Assembly (NCBI GenBank): GCA_018665505.1
Contig: JABJCS010000379.1
Coordinates: 1-8,752 of the forward strand
DNA from: Alphaproteobacteria bacterium
GTDB lineage: Bacteria > Pseudomonadota > Alphaproteobacteria > UBA8366
Length of the DNA stretch: 8,752 bases
Reading direction: 5' to 3'
A program made the position numbers and the translations under genes. Shown in pieces: positions 6,857-8,752 of this stretch. The notes beneath the pieces are model-generated. The model was not told the origin of the DNA. It made no database searches and saw only the letters and a program-made list of their open reading frames with translations. The first letter of the stretch is position 1. Every line of letters begins with the position of its first letter.

Positions 6857-7813
6857 ATGAAGTTTGGACTGCATTTTGGATCGCGCGGCGTCGCGGGCGA
6901 TCCCGATACCCTTAAGGCAATCGCCCAGAAAGCCGAGACCCTCGGCTATGAGCATTTCGGCATGAGCGATCATGTAATCGTCGCCACCGAAGTGAACAGC
7001 GCCTACCCCTATTCGGAGACGGGCAAATTTTTCGCGCAAGACACAGGCGTCTCGCTGGAACAGGTCACGGCCTTGGGCTTTGTCGCGGCGGCGACCGATC
7101 GTATTCGGCTACTGACGTCGGTCATGGTTCTGCCGCATCGACACCCCGTTCTGGCGGCGAAGATGCTCACGACCGTCGACGTACTTTCCAAGGGCCGCCT
7201 AACCGCTGGGGTCGGGGTCGGTTGGATGGCGGAGGAGATTGCTCTGCTCGGTGGCCCTCCCTTCAAGGATCGGGCGACCGCCTCGGACGAATACATCCAG
7301 GGCTTTCGCGAACTTTGGTCGTCGGAAGCACCTATGCAAAAGGGCGATTTCGCCGCCTTCGACAAGCTGATGTTCGCGCCGAAACCAGCGCAGCGGCCTG
7401 GCCTTCCGATCTGGGTGGGTGGCGAGAGCAAGGGGGCCCGTAGGCGTGCCGCACGGCTCGGTGACGGGTGGTATCCGGTCAGCGCAAATCCGCGCCAACC
7501 GCTCGACACGCCGGAGCTCTACGGCGCGGCGCTCGCGGATGTCCGCGCGGAAGCGGAAGCGACGGGAAGAGACCCTCACAGCATCTCCGCCGCCTTGCTT
7601 GCGATCTATTCCCGTGTCGGCCCGGAACTGGAAAGCCGCGACGGTGGCCGCCTATGTTTCACCGGCAGCGCCGAGGCGATCGTCGACGATATCGGCCGCG
7701 CCCGTGATCTCGGGCTCGAGCATTTTCTGATCGGTGGTGATGGCGGCGACCTTCAGGAAACCGGCGACCGATTGGAACAATTCGCAACCGAGGTGATGAC
7801 GCGGTTCGATTGA
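6857..7813 (+). CDS. LLM-class oxidoreductase, F420-type (TIGR03619-like)
   Basis: This 318-residue protein belongs to the bacterial luciferase-like TIM-barrel family and most resembles the TIGR03619 group annotated as F420-dependent. Visible marks are the N-terminal MKFGLHFG strand, SDHV (37-40), the PYSETGKF loop (51-58), RIRLLTSVMVLPHRHP (82-97), SKGRLTAGVGVGWM (111-124), the FAPKP segment (173-177), PIWVGGES (184-191) and RAARLGDGW (197-205). Length is normal for the family. The cofactor cannot be proven from sequence: many members use F420, but FMN is possible and no F420 synthesis gene is in the window. It shares the upstream region with the divergent SsuD-like monooxygenase, a different subfamily with little direct similarity, which suggests joint control. 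A DUF445 gene follows on the same strand after 60 bases. The substrate is unknown. Confidence 0.88.
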   Translation: MKFGLHFGSRGVAGDPDTLKAIAQKAETLGYEHFGMSDHVIVATEVNSAYPYSETGKFFAQDTGVSLEQVTALGFVAAATDRIRLLTSVMVLPHRHPVLAAKMLTTVDVLSKGRLTAGVGVGWMAEEIALLGGPPFKDRATASDEYIQGFRELWSSEAPMQKGDFAAFDKLMFAPKPAQRPGLPIWVGGESKGARRRAARLGDGWYPVSANPRQPLDTPELYGAALADVRAEAEATGRDPHSISAALLAIYSRVGPELESRDGGRLCFTGSAEAIVDDIGRARDLGLEHFLIGGDGGDLQETGDRLEQFATEVMTRFD

Positions 7814-7873
7814 GCCGATAGTGTCCGGCCCACAATCCTCCAGAGAACGAAATCAAAATACAGATTGGAAGAA

Positions 7874-8560
7874 ATGAATAAGTCGCTGCTCACAAATGTC
7901 GTCGCGGTTTTAATATGCCTCGCTGGCTACGCGGTTCCGGATTACGCGGAATATTTTTTCACAGTCGGTGTCTTTGCATTATCGGGGGGCCTCACGAATT
8001 GGTTGGCCGTTCATATGTTGTTCGAAAAAGTCCCGCTACTCTGCGGCTCGGGGGTTATTCCGAACCGCTTCCAGGACTTTAAGGCGGGCATCAAGACACT
8101 CATCGTCACAGAGTTCTTCACGCGCGAGCATATCGAGCGATTCTTCAAAACCGGCGGCGGTGACGTCGCGGGCAATATCGTCGAACAGGTGGATTTCGAC
8201 CGTGTCTTCGCGGGACTGATCGACGCCATCGAGGAGTCGCAACTCGGCGGCATGCTGGCCATGGTCGGCGGTAAGCAAGCACTTGAACCTTTACGTGCGC
8301 CCGTCACCGCAAAGTTGAAGGATATTATCGCCGACCTCGCCAGTGACAGTGGACCCGGAAACGGCGATTCCGATTTCACGCAATCCTTGATCGATAAAGT
8401 CGAGCACATCATCGACAATCGGCTCGATGAGCTCACGCCGGAACACGTGAAGGAAATCGTGCAGGACATGATCCGCAAGCATTTAGGTTGGCTCGTGGTG
8501 TGGGGCGGCGTGTTCGGCGGGATCATCGGACTCGTCGTCGGTATCCTTCAAAACACTTAA
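7874..8560 (+). CDS. DUF445 family membrane protein
   Basis: The protein carries the DUF445 signature: GGLTNWLAVHMLFEKVPLL (38-56) followed by GSGVIPNRFQDFK (58-70), and an amphipathic middle part rich in acidic and amphipathic helices. A hydrophobic segment lies near the N-terminus (about 5-22), a second around 28-46 covers the signature, and a glycine-rich hydrophobic helix closes the protein (about 204-225). At 228 residues it is a compact single-copy member; many relatives are nearer 400. It likely sits in the inner membrane with the charged middle part on one face. I prefer the ATG at 7874, three codons inside a TTG at 7865; GGAAG lies close before the ATG, a short spacing, so the start is uncertain. 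The family has no established biochemical role. A TPR gene follows after 43 bases on the same strand and may be co-transcribed. Confidence 0.88.
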   Translation: MNKSLLTNVVAVLICLAGYAVPDYAEYFFTVGVFALSGGLTNWLAVHMLFEKVPLLCGSGVIPNRFQDFKAGIKTLIVTEFFTREHIERFFKTGGGDVAGNIVEQVDFDRVFAGLIDAIEESQLGGMLAMVGGKQALEPLRAPVTAKLKDIIADLASDSGPGNGDSDFTQSLIDKVEHIIDNRLDELTPEHVKEIVQDMIRKHLGWLVVWGGVFGGIIGLVVGILQNT

Positions 8561-8590
8561 ATCCGAATCTTAATAAATTGCGAAAAATAA

Positions 8591-8597
8591 AGAGGAC
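8591..8597 (+). promoter_or_regulatory. Ribosome binding site of the partial TPR gene
   Basis: AGAGGAC lies 6 bases before the GTG at 8604 and is the strongest Shine-Dalgarno match in the window. It is what justifies a GTG start here. Confidence 0.6.
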
Positions 8598-8603
8598 AAG
8601 CTT

Positions 8604-8752
8604 GTGATTAAAGATCGCTACGGAAATAACCTTTCAACTAATTCGCAGACCGCAGCCGATCTTTATATCGATGCCGTCGATCGCTTTTTGGCAGCCGATA
8701 GCGGCGTCGACGCAACATTCCAGCGCGCGATAGATGAAGATGAAAATTTCGC
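8604..8752 (+). CDS. TTC38-like tetratricopeptide repeat protein (3' partial)
   Basis: The frame opens at a GTG behind a strong ribosome binding site and stays open to the window end, showing 49 residues. They read as IKDRYGNNLSTNSQTAADLY, then a helix pair YIDAVDRFLAADSGVDA and FQRAIDEDENF. This is the characteristic N-terminus of bacterial proteins related to the TTC38 family: a DRYG-LST opening, then a TPR-like helix pair ending in an AI-xD-xxF motif. Such proteins are usually about 430-450 residues and cytoplasmic, with no known catalytic activity; most of this one is outside the window. The assignment rests on the opening motif alone, so it is good but not certain. It follows the DUF445 gene after 43 bases. 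Confidence 0.75.
   Translation, partial: MIKDRYGNNLSTNSQTAADLYIDAVDRFLAADSGVDATFQRAIDEDENF

Noticed and set aside
6713..7039. Minus-strand frame covering the divergent region and the start of the F420-type gene
   Set aside because: It overlaps a well-supported gene start and the promoter region, and its product resembles no family.
7865..7873. TTG start extending the DUF445 protein by three residues
   Set aside because: An ATG three codons later starts just before the hydrophobic segment and is the more usual start codon; the evidence is slight either way.

Overview
The window looks like part of an alphaproteobacterial chromosome. The evidence is GC-leaning wobble positions, an ATP-dependent hydantoinase, two luciferase-like flavoprotein genes, and a DUF445 gene followed by a TTC38-type TPR gene. 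A Rhodospirillales-like origin is a guess from the style of the proteins; there is no rRNA or marker gene to confirm it. I see seven protein genes, two of them cut by the window edges, and no RNA genes, insertion sequences or CRISPR arrays.

Layout: (1) 1-1993, plus strand, the end of a HyuA-type hydantoinase/oxoprolinase gene with its N-terminus outside the window. (2) 2008-5415, minus strand, a two-gene unit: a periplasmic substrate-binding protein of the ABC_sub_bind family (transcribed first), then a membrane hybrid histidine kinase with HAMP, HisKA, HATPase, receiver and HPt modules. No permease or ATPase gene lies next to them, so the pair reads as a sensor and not as a transporter. (3) 5570-6655, minus strand, an SsuD-like FMNH2-dependent monooxygenase. 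(4) 6656-6856, a divergent intergenic region. (5) 6857-7813, plus strand, a second LLM-class oxidoreductase of the F420-type (TIGR03619-like) subfamily. (6) 7874-8560, plus strand, a DUF445 membrane protein, followed by a GTG-started TTC38-like TPR gene that runs off the end.

The most interesting part is the binding protein/hybrid kinase pair. It has the architecture of LuxP-LuxQ or TorT-TorS sensing, where a periplasmic binding protein reports its ligand to the kinase. The two reading frames are in the same phase and separated by a single TGA plus four codons, the TGA sits inside a Shine-Dalgarno-like stretch, and a spaced repeat (AATCCGG twice, 10 bp apart) lies just upstream of the first gene. 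The kinase also carries a CxxC motif in its periplasmic domain. The neighbouring SsuD-like enzyme lacks two active-site histidines of alkanesulfonate monooxygenase, so its substrate is open. A tempting but unproven reading is that the sensor and the flavoenzymes handle a common small organic nutrient.
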